A DNA stretch of 46,607 nucleotides from Chloroflexota bacterium (GCA_005881175.1 VBEN01000029.1:1-46607), one strand, 5' to 3'; shown: positions 18,212 through 29,652, counted from the first letter of the stretch. Made by a program: numbers and translations. The notes: generated by a model from the sequence alone, not told the origin.

Positions 18212-20824
18212 TTACCCTAATTCGGCATTTCTGCCCAACAGTCCGCGCAACCGTTTGGCGGCCTCCTGGGCATGGGCGAGGCGGGCCCGCTCCCGGTCGA
18301 CGACCGCGGTCGGCGCCTTGGCGGTGAACTTCGGGTTGCTTAGTTTCGCCTCGATCAGGTCGATCTCTCGCTGTCGCTTTTGCAACTCACCACGAAGCCG
18401 CTCGGCCTCGGCGCCGCCATCCGTGGGGAGGCCCAGGCGCACCGTGGTCGGGCCGACGACCACCACCGCCTGTGGCATTCCTTCCGGAAGATCGCCGTTG
18501 AGCTCGAGCTGAGCAAGCGTGGCCAGGTAGCGCCGGCCCACCGGCTCAGCCAGCAGTTCCCGCTGCGACGTCACCTGGGCGGGCTGGCGCCGCGCTCGCG
18601 GATCCGACGTGTGGCGCAGGTTACGCACCTCGCGCACCACGTCGAGCAGGTGTCCCATCTCCTCCATCAGGTGACTGTCTTCGATCGTCTCATCGGGCAA
18701 GGGCCAGGGCGCATACATGATGGATTCCCCCTCATGCGGGAGACGCTGCCAGAGTTCCTCGGTGACAAACGGCATGATGGGATGCAGCAAGCGCAGGGTC
18801 GTCTCCAGAACGTCGATCGCCACTGCCTGGGCTGTCGCGGTCGAGGCATCACCGGCCTGCAGTCGAGGTTTGATCAGCTCGAGATAGTCATCGGCGTACT
18901 CGTGCCAGGCAAACTCATACAGAGCGTCGATCGCCGGCCCGAACTCGAACCGCTTGAACGATTCCGTGACGAGACGCGTCACCGCGCTTAGCCGACCGAG
19001 GATCCAGGTATCCGCCGGCTCGAGCATGGATTCATCGATGGGCATCGGCGGGCCGCCTTCGGGGAGCTTCGATGCCAGCAACCGGGTCGCATTCCAGAGC
19101 TTATTGGCGAACAACTGGTAGGACTTGATCTTCTCTTCGGAGAAGCGAATGTCCTGCCCGCTCGTGCCGAAGTAGGCACACCAGGCGCGGGTAGCGTCGG
19201 CCCCGTAACGGCCGATCATGTCCAGCGGATCGACGCCGGTACCGAGCGACTTGCTCATCCGTCGCCCATCGGCGGCCAGCACGGTTCCATGGATGAGCAC
19301 GTCCGAGAATGGGACCGCGTTGAGGAAGTGCAGGCTGGTAAAGACCATCCGCGCCACCCACAGATAAAGGATCTCTCGGGCGGTGTCGAGCACCTGGGTG
19401 GGATAGAACCGGCGCAGCTCATCGGTGTCCTCCGGCCAGCCAAGCGTCGCGTAGGGCCAGAGCGCGGAAGAAAACCAGGTGTCGAGAACATCCGGGTCCT
19501 GGGTCAGCTGCCGGTTGCCGCACTGTTCGCACTCCTGCGGGTCTTTGAGGTAGGCAACGGCGTGACCGTTGGCGCAGGTCCAGACCGGGATTCGGTGGCC
19601 GAGCCAGAGCTGGCGCGAAATGCACCAGTCCCGAATGTTGCGCATCCATCGGAGATATTGCTCGCGCCAGCGGTCGGGATGGAATCGAAGGTCATCGTTT
19701 TCCGCCACCGCGATCGCCGGCCCTGCCAGCGGTTTCATCTTGACCCACCACTGCGCCGACACCATGGGTTCGATCACAGCGCCGCAGCGATCGCAATGGC
19801 CGACCGAATGGTGGTAGGGTTCGACCTTTTGCAACGCGCCCTCCGCGCGCAACAGCTCGACGATCTTGGGCCGCGCTTTTGCCACGGGCAGGCCGTTCAG
19901 TTGCGGCACCTCGGGGATGTTCATCCGGCCATCCAGATGGAGGATTGTCAAGATCGGAAGATGATGTCGCTCGCCGATGTCGTAATCGGTGACATCATGG
20001 CCCGGGGTCACCTTGACCGCCCCGGTCCCAAACTCGCGATCGACGGCCTCATCGGCCACGATCGGCACGATGCGATGGACCACCGGCAGCGTCACAGACT
20101 TGCCGATCAGGTCCCTGTAACGCCAGTCGTCGGGGTGGACCGCGACACCGGTGTCACCGACCATGGTCTCCGGACGAGCCGTCGCGACCGAGACGAGGCC
20201 GCCGCCTTCGACCGGGTAGTCGAGGTAGTAGAGCTCATCGTCCGCCTCTTCGTATTGAACTTCCAGGTCCGAGATGGCGCTCTGGTCCCGCGGGCACCAG
20301 TTGACGATCCGCGGACCCCGGTAGATGAGGCCCTCTCGCCAGAGCTGGACGAAGGCGTACCGGATCGCATCCACGTAGGTCGGGTCCATGGTGAACCGGA
20401 TGCGCGACCAATCCGCCGAGAAACCAAGCCGGCGCATCTGCTGGAGGATGGTGTGCCCGGTGGTCTCGTACCAGTCCTTCACCAGTCGATCCCAGGCGTC
20501 CCGGCCGATCGCTTCTTTCGTCGAGCCTTTCTTGGCCAGCTGCTTCTCGAGGACATTCTGGGTGGCGATCGCGGCGTGGTCCGTCCCGGGCACCCAGAGC
20601 GCCGCATCGCCCAGCATGCGGTGCCAGCGGATGAGCACGTCCTCCAGGGTGTACATGGCGTGACCCATATGCAGATCGCCGGTGATGTTGGGCGGCGGCA
20701 TGGATATGGTGAAGGTCTTACCGGTCAGACTCTCGCGCGGCTTGAAATAACCGCGCTGCTCCCAGTCGTCATACCAGCGTTGCTCGACGGCTTTCGGGTC
20801 ATAGCGGGTCTCCATCGTGGCCAC
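18212..20824 (-). CDS. valS: Valyl-tRNA synthetase
   Basis: The 870-residue class I synthetase has PPPNITGDLHMGHA (HIGH motif), PGTDHAAIATQ, the editing domain with TARPETMVGDTGVAVHPDD, WCISRQLWLGHRIPVW, and GRRMSKSLGTGVDP (KMSKS with Arg in first place). An anticodon-binding domain and a C-terminal coiled coil (about residues 800-870) complete it. The PPPNxTGxLHMGHA and GTDHAxIATQ wording separates ValRS from IleRS and LeuRS. It is transcribed with the tig-clp genes upstream, separated from lon by 26 bases. Confidence 0.97.
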   Translation of the reverse strand: MATMETRYDPKAVEQRWYDDWEQRGYFKPRESLTGKTFTISMPPPNITGDLHMGHAMYTLEDVLIRWHRMLGDAALWVPGTDHAAIATQNVLEKQLAKKGSTKEAIGRDAWDRLVKDWYETTGHTILQQMRRLGFSADWSRIRFTMDPTYVDAIRYAFVQLWREGLIYRGPRIVNWCPRDQSAISDLEVQYEEADDELYYLDYPVEGGGLVSVATARPETMVGDTGVAVHPDDWRYRDLIGKSVTLPVVHRIVPIVADEAVDREFGTGAVKVTPGHDVTDYDIGERHHLPILTILHLDGRMNIPEVPQLNGLPVAKARPKIVELLRAEGALQKVEPYHHSVGHCDRCGAVIEPMVSAQWWVKMKPLAGPAIAVAENDDLRFHPDRWREQYLRWMRNIRDWCISRQLWLGHRIPVWTCANGHAVAYLKDPQECEQCGNRQLTQDPDVLDTWFSSALWPYATLGWPEDTDELRRFYPTQVLDTAREILYLWVARMVFTSLHFLNAVPFSDVLIHGTVLAADGRRMSKSLGTGVDPLDMIGRYGADATRAWCAYFGTSGQDIRFSEEKIKSYQLFANKLWNATRLLASKLPEGGPPMPIDESMLEPADTWILGRLSAVTRLVTESFKRFEFGPAIDALYEFAWHEYADDYLELIKPRLQAGDASTATAQAVAIDVLETTLRLLHPIMPFVTEELWQRLPHEGESIMYAPWPLPDETIEDSHLMEEMGHLLDVVREVRNLRHTSDPRARRQPAQVTSQRELLAEPVGRRYLATLAQLELNGDLPEGMPQAVVVVGPTTVRLGLPTDGGAEAERLRGELQKRQREIDLIEAKLSNPKFTAKAPTAVVDRERARLAHAQEAAKRLRGLLGRNAELG

Positions 20825-20850
20825 CTAGTTTACGGGCTTAGCGGCGCGGT

Positions 20851-22359
20851 CTAGTTCCCGTCGGCCGCCGCCGGCTCCTGGATCGCCGCGGGCTCCGTGA
20901 GCTCGGCACTGACGGCTGCCTCGGACTTCGGCAGCAGCGCTTCGGCGATAACCTCGTCCATGGTGGTCACGTACTTAAAGGTGAGCCGTTTGCGGATATC
21001 GATTGGAATGTCGACAACGTCCGATTGATTGTCCGCCGGTAACACGATGGTCTGGATTCCGATCCGGTGCGCCGCCAGCGCCTTCTCCTTTAATCCGCCG
21101 ATGGGCAGCACCCGGCCGCGCAGTGTGATCTCGCCGGTCAGGGCGACGTCGGAGCGGATCGGCCGCTGCGCCAGCGCCGACACGATCGCCAGCGCCATCG
21201 AGATGCCGGCCGACGGACCGTCCTTGGGGATGGCGCCCTTGGGAATGTGGATATGCAGGTCGAGCTTGTCGCGAAAATCAACCGGGATACCGAGCGCCTC
21301 GGCGTTCGAGCGCGCGTAGGACAGTGCTGCTCGGGCGGACTCCTGCATCACGTCGCCCAGCTGGCCCGTCAGATTGAGGTTGCCTTTGCCCGGCATCGTG
21401 ATCACCTCGATCGTCAGCAGTACCCCACCCACCTCGGTCCAGGCGAGTCCGTTCGCCACCCCGATCAGGGACTCCTTGTGCCCCTCGTCGGGCTTGAATT
21501 TCGGCGGGCCAAGAAGATCATCGAGCCGATGGGGAGCGATCGTCATCCGTCGCGTTCTCCCAGAGACCACCTCGCGAGCGACCTTGCGGCAGAGCCCCGC
21601 GATCGATCGTTCCAGGTTTCGAACGCCGGCCTCGCTCGTGTAGCGGTTGATCATGGTGGAAATCGCTGGCCTGGTGATCTCGATGTTCTTTTCCGTGAGC
21701 CCATGGTCCGTGAGCTGCTTGGGAATCAGGAACTCCCGGGCGATCACCAGCTTTTCTTCGGTCGTGTACCCGGGGAGCGTGATCACCTCCATGCGGTCCA
21801 GCAGCGCCCGGGGCATCGAGTAATAGACATTGGCGGTCGTGATGAAGAGCACCTCCGAAAGGTCGAAGGGGATCTCCAGGTAGTGATCCGAGAAGTGCTT
21901 GTTCTGCTCCGGATCGAGCACCTCGAGCATCGCCGAGGCGGGATCACCGCGGAAGTCTGAGGACATCTTGTCGACCTCGTCCAGCAGGAACACCGGGTTG
22001 CGGGTACCGGCCTCGCGCAGGCCCTTGATGATCCGGCCGGGCATGGAGCCGACGTAGGTTCGCCGGTGACCACGGATCTCCGCCTCGTCCGAGACACCGC
22101 CGAGCGAGGCCCGAACGAACTTCCGGCCCAGAGCCCGCGCGATCGACCGCCCCAGGCTGGTCTTGCCAACACCGGGCGGTCCGATGAAGCAGAGGATCGG
22201 CCCTTTGGGCGACTTCGTCAGCTGCCGAACCGCCAGAAACTCGAGGATGCGCTCCTTCACCTTTTTTAGCCCGTGGTGGTCTTCGTCCAGGACCTTCTCC
22301 GCGGCGCGCAGGTCGGTTACGTCCTCGCTGCGGTCGTGCCAGGGGAGGGAGACGACCAA
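20851..22359 (-). pseudogene. lon: Lon protease, C-terminal fragment (AAA+ and protease domains), frameshifted
   Basis: From about 22355 this frame reads [19 protein letters not shown] and continues through a normal AAA+ module: Walker [10 protein letters not shown], Walker B FLLDEVDK, and sensor block [12 protein letters not shown]. The Lon protease domain follows with the catalytic Ser in [11 protein letters not shown] and the Lys in [12 protein letters not shown]. The N-terminal half lies in another frame (next entry). The region that joins the two in other Lon proteins, about 40 residues ending in ...W-VSLPW, is absent. No good start codon serves this fragment alone; the open frame merely extends to 22653 by running out of frame. 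Either lon is inactivated or the sequence has an assembly gap. Confidence 0.85.
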
Positions 22360-23143
22360 ACAGCTTCTCGCGGAGCTCGTCGAGCTCGCTGAGCTGGGCC
22401 TCCTCCCCACCGAGCTCTTCCTGGATGACGCGCATCTGCTCTTTGAGATAGAACTCCTTCTGCCGCCGATCGATTTGCTGGCGCACCCGTTGACGGATGC
22501 TGCGATCCATGTCGAGGATCTCGATCTCGCGTTGCAGCACCGTTGACAGCTTCTCCAGCCGGGCGTCCATCTGGAACGTCTCGAGCACGTCCTGCTTGTC
22601 GGTGACGCCGATATGCAAGTTGGAGGCGACGATATCCGCCATCCGCCCCGCATCCTCGACGCCGCGAACCGTCAGATTCACCTCGGGCGGGACTTTCTTG
22701 TCGAGCTCCACGTAGCGGTCGAACAGATCGACGACTCCCCGCATCAAGGCTTCCAGCTCCGATGAGGGCTGGACGTCTTCGTCGAGCAGGGCCACCTCGA
22801 CCTTGAGATGGGGTTCGACCTCGAGGAAGCGCTCGATCAGGGCCCGGGAAGAGCCCTCGATCAAGACCTTGATGGTGTTGTCTGGCAGCTTCAGCATCTG
22901 GACGACCTCGCCGAGCACACCGACCCGGTAGAGATCGGCCTCCTGGGGATCCTCGCAGTCAGCGCGTCGTTGGGTGCAGAGAAAGACCTGCTTGCCGTGC
23001 AGCATCGCGTCCTCGAGAGCCCCGATCGAGCGCTCGCGGCCGACGTAGAGCGGCACGATCATGTGGGGGAATAGAACGACGTTCTTTAACGGAAGAAGGG
23101 GTAGTTGGAGGTTGGTGGCCGCGGCCCCGGTCACGGTCCCCAA
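22358..23143 (-). pseudogene. lon: Lon protease, N-terminal fragment, frameshifted
   Basis: ATG 23143 starts a typical Lon N-domain (LQLPLLPLKNVVLFPHMIVPLYVGR) followed by the long coiled-coil linker ([30 protein letters not shown], shown here only in part: positions about 235-262). After Phe262 (base 22358) the frame becomes meaningless ([12 protein letters not shown]...) and is open until 21944 without homology. The correct continuation is in the next frame at 22355. Together the two fragments span 20851-23143. The gene follows clpX by 7 bases. Confidence 0.85.
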
Positions 23144-23150
23144 AGATGTC

Positions 23151-24418
<1,268 letters not shown>

Positions 24419-24422
<4 letters not shown>

Positions 24423-25156
24423 CGCGAGGTTTTTGGACCTTCCCGTTCGGGTTCGGGTCGAGGCTCAGGCCGGCTGCTGCTTGCGCCGGCGGTGCTCAGC
24501 TCGAGGCGGCCATCCTTGGCCGCGGCAGCGATGTCGCCGGGGCGGGCGGTGCTCAGGATGATGTCGTCGATGATGCCGTAGCTCTTGGCTTCCTCGGCGC
24601 TCATGAAGAAATCGCGCTCGGTGTCCCGCTCGATCTTCTCGATCGGCTGGCCCGTATGCTCGGCCAGGATATCGTTCAGGGTCTTGCGGATGCGCAGGAT
24701 CTCCTGGGCGTGGATCTGGATGTCGGTCGCCTGCCCCTGGAAGCCGCCCGAGGGCTGGTGGATCAGGATCCGGGTGTTGGGCAGGGCGAAGCGCATGCCC
24801 TTGGTGCCGCCCGCCAGCAACACGGTCGCCATGCTCGCCGCCAGCCCCATGCAGACGGTCGAGACCCGCGGGCTGACGTAACGCATCGTGTCGTAGATGG
24901 CGAGCCCGGCCGTGACGACGCCGCCCGGGCTGTTGATATAGATGTTGATGTCCTTGTCCGGATCCTCGCTGGCCAGGAACAGCAGTTGCGCCATGACCAC
25001 GTTCGCCACCTGGTCATCGATCGGCGTGCCGATGAAGATGATTCGATCCTTGAGCAGCCGGGAGTAAATGTCGAAGGCGCGCTCGCCCCGGTTCGTGGTC
25101 TCGATGACCATGGGAATGAGGGCTTCGGGACGCCGGCTGAGCCGTTCGAGATTCAT
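24419..25156 (-). CDS. clpP: ATP-dependent Clp protease proteolytic subunit ClpP
   Basis: The 245-residue serine protease has its catalytic Ser in [11 protein letters not shown], the His in [11 protein letters not shown], and the Asp in [22 protein letters not shown] 25156 is chosen because AGGAG lies eight bases upstream and it precedes the family start; ATG 25189 is only upstream open frame. After the usual end (YGIIDDII) there is a tail of about 40 residues rich in Glu, Pro and Arg, longer than in most ClpP. The partner clpX follows directly. Confidence 0.96.
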
Positions 25157-25238
25157 GGGGCTCTCCTGTCTCGCCATTATAGGGTTCAATTCTTACAATC
25201 CAGTCTTCCGCGTACTCACTTTTGAATACGCATTTCGA

Positions 25239-26636
25239 TCAGCGTTCTTTCTTTCCCCGCGTTTTCCGCTCTCGCTCCGACGCCGACTGGCCAGCGTGCT
25301 CGAGCTCTTTCGCTTCCGCAGGCGGCTCCATTGTATCGGAAGATTCTGGCGCAGCCATCGCACTCAAATAGTCAATGGTCTTTCGCATCAAAAGCTGGTG
25401 CCGAAAGTACGCCCGCACCGGGTCCGCGGTACGCAGGTCACGGGTGCGGCGGCTGACCTGCTCGTCCTCGGCCAGGGCATTCGTGACGGCCTCCTCGATT
25501 TCGCCCTCGGACACGGTCAGGCCCTCGCGCTCCGCTATCGTCTCTAGCGCCAGCTCGAGCCGGACCTTCTGGACCGCCTGCGGTCGGTGCTCGGCCTTCA
25601 TGACGTCCAGCGAGCTGTTCGTGTACTCGAGGTAGCGCTCCATCTTCACACCCTGCTCCTGGAGGCGTAGCTCCAGCTCCCGCAACCTGCGGTTGACCTC
25701 GCGGTCGATGAGCGCCTCCGGGATTTCGGCTTCCATCCGTTCGTCAAGTGCCTTCAACACGTCGTTCTCGAAGCGTTGCTCGTCGGCCTGGTGCGCGGCC
25801 TCTTGCAGCTCGTCGCGCACCTCTTGCCGCAGCTCGGCCAGTGTTTGGCCACGCCCGACCTGTCGGGCCAGCTCGTCATCGAGCGCGGGCAGGCGGCGTT
25901 CCTTGATGGATTTCACCGTGACGCGGAAGATCACGTCAGATCCCGCGAGATCTTTCTTGGGGTAATCGGCCGGCAGGGTCAGCCGGATGTCGCGGCTCTC
26001 GCCGATCGCCTGCCCGGTGAGGCCTTCGGCCAGCCCTGGGATCAGGCGCTCCCTGTCGACCTCGAGCTGAGCGTCGGTCTGGCTTTCGCCGATCAGCACT
26101 GCGCCCGATTTCAGGATGTGGGTGTCAACGGTGAGGAAATCCCCGGCCTGCACCGGCCGCTCGACGGCGTGGAGCTCTGCGAATCGTCCGCGCAGCCGCT
26201 CGATCGCCTCGTCGACGTCGACGTCCCCGATCTCGGTGCGCGGCCGCGGCACCCGGATGTCCTTGTACTCCTTGAGGGTGATTTCCGGCTTGACGGAGAC
26301 CGTCGCGGTGAACCGCATCGTTTGGCCGCGGTCGAATTGCTGCACCTCGACCCGGGGTACGTCGATCGGATCGAGGCCGGCTTCATCGAGCGCCGAGTTG
26401 TAGGCGGTCGCCAGCAAGAGATCGAGCGCCTCCTGGCGTAAGGCCGGCCAGCCGATTTCTCGCTCGATCATCGGCCGGGGCGCCTTTCCCGGGCGGAATC
26501 CGGCGATCCGCACCCGCGGCGCCAGCCGGGAGTACGCCTGATCGATCGACTTCGAAACCTGATCGGCATCGACCTCGACCGAAAGGACGACCTGCGACCC
26601 AGGTTTGCGCTCGGTATCGACCTTCACCGCGGCCAC
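25239..26636 (-). CDS. tig: Trigger factor chaperone
   Basis: The 465-residue ribosome-bound chaperone and peptidyl-prolyl isomerase has the ribosome-docking signature GFRPGKAPRPMIEREIG at about 46-62. The FKBP-like PPIase domain starts near VQAGDFLTVDTHIL (about 160-250), and a long helical C-terminal domain follows. A charged Lys/Arg/Glu tail ends the protein. It leads the tig-clpP-clpX-lon proteostasis group; an 82-base gap with ribosome-binding site separates it from clpP. Confidence 0.96.
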   Translation of the reverse strand: MAAVKVDTERKPGSQVVLSVEVDADQVSKSIDQAYSRLAPRVRIAGFRPGKAPRPMIEREIGWPALRQEALDLLLATAYNSALDEAGLDPIDVPRVEVQQFDRGQTMRFTATVSVKPEITLKEYKDIRVPRPRTEIGDVDVDEAIERLRGRFAELHAVERPVQAGDFLTVDTHILKSGAVLIGESQTDAQLEVDRERLIPGLAEGLTGQAIGESRDIRLTLPADYPKKDLAGSDVIFRVTVKSIKERRLPALDDELARQVGRGQTLAELRQEVRDELQEAAHQADEQRFENDVLKALDERMEAEIPEALIDREVNRRLRELELRLQEQGVKMERYLEYTNSSLDVMKAEHRPQAVQKVRLELALETIAEREGLTVSEGEIEEAVTNALAEDEQVSRRTRDLRTADPVRAYFRHQLLMRKTIDYLSAMAAPESSDTMEPPAEAKELEHAGQSASERERKTRGKKER

Positions 26637-26837
26637 GGTGACTTACGCTACCAGTTCCCCGACCGCACGCCAACGTCCGACTGTCCCTTCCATTCGCAAG
26701 TCTCGCCCCTCGCGGGCTTCCAGACAGATCCCAGTCGGCAACGAAGCAGGCGACGACCCGGGCCCGAGGTCCGACCTAGGTTTCAAGCGCGGGATCTCTC
26801 AACGAACGGTCGGTGGCCAGGCCTGGAATATTTGGTT

Positions 26838-28313
26838 TCAGACGCCTACCGCCGCCCGTCCCCAGCGGTAGTAGATCTCGACGGCCCCTTCGGTCTCAGG
26901 GATGGACCCCAAAAGATTGCTTATCGATTGAGTGGCAGAGACCAACGCATCGTCATATGTCCAGATCCGGAATTTCGGCAGCGTGCCTTGCATCGTTACT
27001 AGCTTGCGTCGGTCAGCCTCGCGAAGGGTCTCAGACCGGCCGATAACGATCAGGCAAACGGGATGCGGAGAAATCCCTTCAAGACCTAGCTCCCGATGAA
27101 CTGTGTCTGGGTTGTCTTGTATGTATCGCAGCCAGTCGTTTACCTGATCGATGGCGTGCGTCAGCTCCTCACTCTGTTGCCCGTCCTTGCGGAAGAGGGG
27201 GCGGCTCGGCGCTTCAATCTCCACAAGCACGTAGTCGTTTGGCTCTTTGAATACAAAATCGGTGACCCGGCGACCGAGTGGGACTTTCTTCCACATACGC
27301 AAGTGGGTCGGGCTCAGTAACTGCGGGTTGTTCTCCAGAAACTCCTGAAGGTCGGCCTCGGGCCCGTTTAGCAGCGAGCGGAACTGTTTTAATCGGTTTG
27401 CGTATTCTCGCCTCGTCGCAGCACGAGGGTCAATAGCGTCCAACTGCTGTTGCCGTAGGTTATGCCGCGCTGCTGCCGCTAGCAGATCGAGTTCTGCCCA
27501 GTCCTTCGCGACCGCTGGCCGCCAAACCCCCGCATCAAAGGGAGGATAGATCTCGATCGTCTCCCAGCCAACCGCGAGACGCATCCGACCAGCAAGTACA
27601 AACTCCTGACCGGTGCCGGGTCGTGGATCCGTTGATGCATCGAACTCCTCGCCATGGACATCCACATGCAATTCGTTTCCAACCGATACGAGGGGGATCG
27701 GTCGATTGGCTGCTGTGGGCGGATGCTTCACGATCTCTCCCCAGTTGACCACGAGGCCGATCTGAGCCTCGATTATCGGAGCCTGCTCCCTGGTTACATG
27801 GTTAACTTTGGCGAATTGAATTTTCGGCCCATCAGCGGGAAGCTCGAACTCCGTAACGTCCATCGGACAGTAGACATGACGTTCCGATAATCCTGGGACA
27901 AGTTCGGAGATCGTAGTCGGACCATCCTCCGGGCGGCCAATTCTCACTTTCGGCTTATCCTGGCCTTCATGCTTGTCCCAACGGAGGATGATGCCGTCAT
28001 CGCAGACAAGCGCCCAGCAATCGCATGGCACCCTCATATGGGCCGGCGCGACTTCGGCTAGTTCGCGGTACTTCCCTGAAAGGAGTTCCTTCGCGGCGCG
28101 CTGGTAAGAGCCAAGCGTCTCAGCGATAGAATCGACTTCAGGCGCTTGGGGTTCGGCGTAAGTAACTTCAACCCTCTCCAGAATCTCAATTGGCCTACCC
28201 CCCTGAACCGCGATCCTTCCCTTGAAACGCTTACGACCGGGCGTGGAAGAAGGCTCTGGGGTTAGCCCGCCGGACTCTTCAGTTCTTTCTGGATCTTGGT
28301 CGAGCGAAGTCAT
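26838..28313 (-). CDS. Shedu-like DUF4263 (SduA) defence protein
   Basis: The 491-residue protein has an unrecognised N-terminal half and a C-terminal DUF4263 domain at about 310-470. Hallmarks are EADLQEFLENNPQLL (319-333), RVTDFVFKEPNDYVLVEIE (349-367) and AIDQVNDWL (387-395). DUF4263 is the PD-(D/E)xK-type nuclease domain of the single-gene Shedu antiphage system. Asp352 and Glu365 are present, but the usual ExK lysine is Glu367 here. ATG 28313 has GGAG upstream; the open frame beyond it crosses a tRNA and is not coding. My counts give about 57% GC in 27541-27840 against 68% in a psuG line, so transfer is likely. Confidence 0.75.
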   Translation of the reverse strand: MTSLDQDPERTEESGGLTPEPSSTPGRKRFKGRIAVQGGRPIEILERVEVTYAEPQAPEVDSIAETLGSYQRAAKELLSGKYRELAEVAPAHMRVPCDCWALVCDDGIILRWDKHEGQDKPKVRIGRPEDGPTTISELVPGLSERHVYCPMDVTEFELPADGPKIQFAKVNHVTREQAPIIEAQIGLVVNWGEIVKHPPTAANRPIPLVSVGNELHVDVHGEEFDASTDPRPGTGQEFVLAGRMRLAVGWETIEIYPPFDAGVWRPAVAKDWAELDLLAAAARHNLRQQQLDAIDPRAATRREYANRLKQFRSLLNGPEADLQEFLENNPQLLSPTHLRMWKKVPLGRRVTDFVFKEPNDYVLVEIEAPSRPLFRKDGQQSEELTHAIDQVNDWLRYIQDNPDTVHRELGLEGISPHPVCLIVIGRSETLREADRRKLVTMQGTLPKFRIWTYDDALVSATQSISNLLGSIPETEGAVEIYYRWGRAAVGV

Positions 28314-28437
28314 TGGACTCTCCGTGGACGAAAGCGCGATTGGCTGGGGCGGCAATCCCGATGATATCGTCCCATCGAACCCAAAATCGTGGCACGACGG
28401 CATTGGGTCGACCCTTTCAGCCGTTCCGCCTGAAGAA

Positions 28438-28519
28438 TGCGGGCGAGAGGACTCGAACCTCCATGGCTTGCGCCACACGGTCCTAAGCCGTGCGCCTGTA
28501 CCAATTCGGCTACGCCCGC
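28438..28519 (-). tRNA. tRNA-Leu (anticodon UAG)
   Basis: On the minus strand the 7-bp acceptor stem pairs GCGGGCG with CGCCCGC. The anticodon loop is CUUAGGA between CACGG and CCGUG. The variable arm is long (UGGCGCAAGCCA), as in class II tRNAs, and the T arm is GGAGG/CCUCU around UUCGAGU. CCA is not encoded. The Shedu-like gene begins 124 bases beyond its 3' end. Confidence 0.95.
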
Positions 28520-28547
28520 AGGGCAAAGAGAAATATACCCACGTAAG

Positions 28548-29456
28548 ATGCTGGCCGTAAGCAGTCTGGACGTCGCAGCCACCATCCACGAGGCGATCAC
28601 GGCCGGCGCCGCCGTCGTCGCCCTGGAGTCCGCCGTCATCACGCACGGTCTGCCGAAGGCGGCGGCGATGGAGGCGGTAGCGCGGAAGAGGGACGCCTGT
28701 ACGAAGCAAGGCGCCAGGCCGGCGGTGGTGGCGGTCTTCGACGGCCGCCTGCGAGTCGGCCTCTCCATGGAGGAGTGTGTCTCCCTGGCGGACCGTGCCG
28801 ACGCCGTCAAGGTGTCGCCCTGGAATCTCGGGGCTGCACTGACCTCGCCGGGATTCGGCGGGACTACGGTGGCGGCCACCATCGCCGCCGCGGCGAAAGC
28901 CGGCATCCGGATCGTCAGCACCGGCGGGATCGGCGGCGTTCATCCTGGCGACGGTCACGACGTCTCCGCGGACCTGACCGAGCTCAGCCGGCAACCCGTC
29001 TGCGTCGTCTGCGCCGGACCGAAATCAACCCTGGATGCGACCGCCACCCTGGAGCGACTCGAGACCCTGGGCGTGCCGGTGATCGGGTGGCGCTCATCGA
29101 TTCTCGCCGGGTTCCTGGCCACGGCTGCAGGCCTGCGATTGGCTGTCCGCGCGGACAGCGTGGACGAGCTAGCGACCATGCTTCAGCGTCACTGGGATCT
29201 GGGCGGCGCCGGCGCGGTGGTGAGCCAGCCGCTGCCCGTGGCCCTGGCGATCCCCTTGCGCGAGCTGGCGGTTGATGACCCGGCGGCCCATGGTCCGGAG
29301 CGGACGCCGGCCGAGCTGCGCCACTTGCAGGCGCGCCTGGGCGAACGGGTCATCCGAGCCAACGTCGCTCTGCTCGAGCACAACGCTGCCCTGGCCAGCT
29401 CCTTGGCCGTCGCGCTGGGCCGGCGGCAGCCCGCCCCGGAGGCCGCCCATGCCTGA
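28548..29456 (+). CDS. psuG: Pseudouridine-5'-phosphate glycosidase
   Basis: PsuG reversibly splits pseudouridine 5'-phosphate into uracil and ribose 5-phosphate. The 302-residue protein shows VALESAVITHGLPK (catalytic Glu), the Mn/phosphate region, GFGGTTVAATIAAA, STGGIGGVHPG and CAGPKSTLDATATLERLE (catalytic Lys). ATG 28548 fits the family start and sits 28 bases from the divergent tRNA-Leu gene. No psuK kinase is visible next to it, so the kinase would have to be elsewhere. Confidence 0.93.
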   Translation: MLAVSSLDVAATIHEAITAGAAVVALESAVITHGLPKAAAMEAVARKRDACTKQGARPAVVAVFDGRLRVGLSMEECVSLADRADAVKVSPWNLGAALTSPGFGGTTVAATIAAAAKAGIRIVSTGGIGGVHPGDGHDVSADLTELSRQPVCVVCAGPKSTLDATATLERLETLGVPVIGWRSSILAGFLATAAGLRLAVRADSVDELATMLQRHWDLGGAGAVVSQPLPVALAIPLRELAVDDPAAHGPERTPAELRHLQARLGERVIRANVALLEHNAALASSLAVALGRRQPAPEAAHA

Positions 29457-29652
29457 TTCCCCGGCGACCGAGGAGCAGCTCCGGCGACTGAAGAACACGG
29501 TGATGGGCGCCGGTCACCGCCTCTCTCAGATCGCCCGGTCGTACGAGCTCCATCCGGGCGAAGCAACCGAGCTGGCGTCGATCACCCGCGAGCTCGAAGA
29601 TGCGGCCGGGAGGCTAGAGCGCTTGCTGGCCGCTCTCCGGCGCGACCGGTAG
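29449..29652 (+). CDS. Small helical protein of unknown function
   Basis: A 67-residue ORF starts with an 8-base overlap at the psuG end, as co-translated genes do. The product is strongly helical and charged (EEQLRRLKNTVMGAGHRL ... ELEDAAGRLERLLAAL), possibly a small coiled coil. Its last 39 bases overlap the convergent membrane gene. No family was recognised, and it may be a chance ORF. Confidence 0.45.
   Translation: MPDSPATEEQLRRLKNTVMGAGHRLSQIARSYELHPGEATELASITRELEDAAGRLERLLAALRRDR

Noticed and set aside
19289-20854. 521-codon plus-strand open frame
   Set aside because: Shadow of valS on the other strand; composition is that of antisense GC-rich DNA.
26640-28438. Direct repeat of the tRNA-Leu 3' end as an integration site
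   Set aside because: I looked for a second TGCGGGCGAGAGG-like sequence around 26640-26840 and found none, so no att pair is claimed.
28314-28994. Upstream extension of the Shedu-like open frame
   Set aside because: It runs through tRNA-Leu and antisense to psuG; GGAG and the composition change place the start at 28313.
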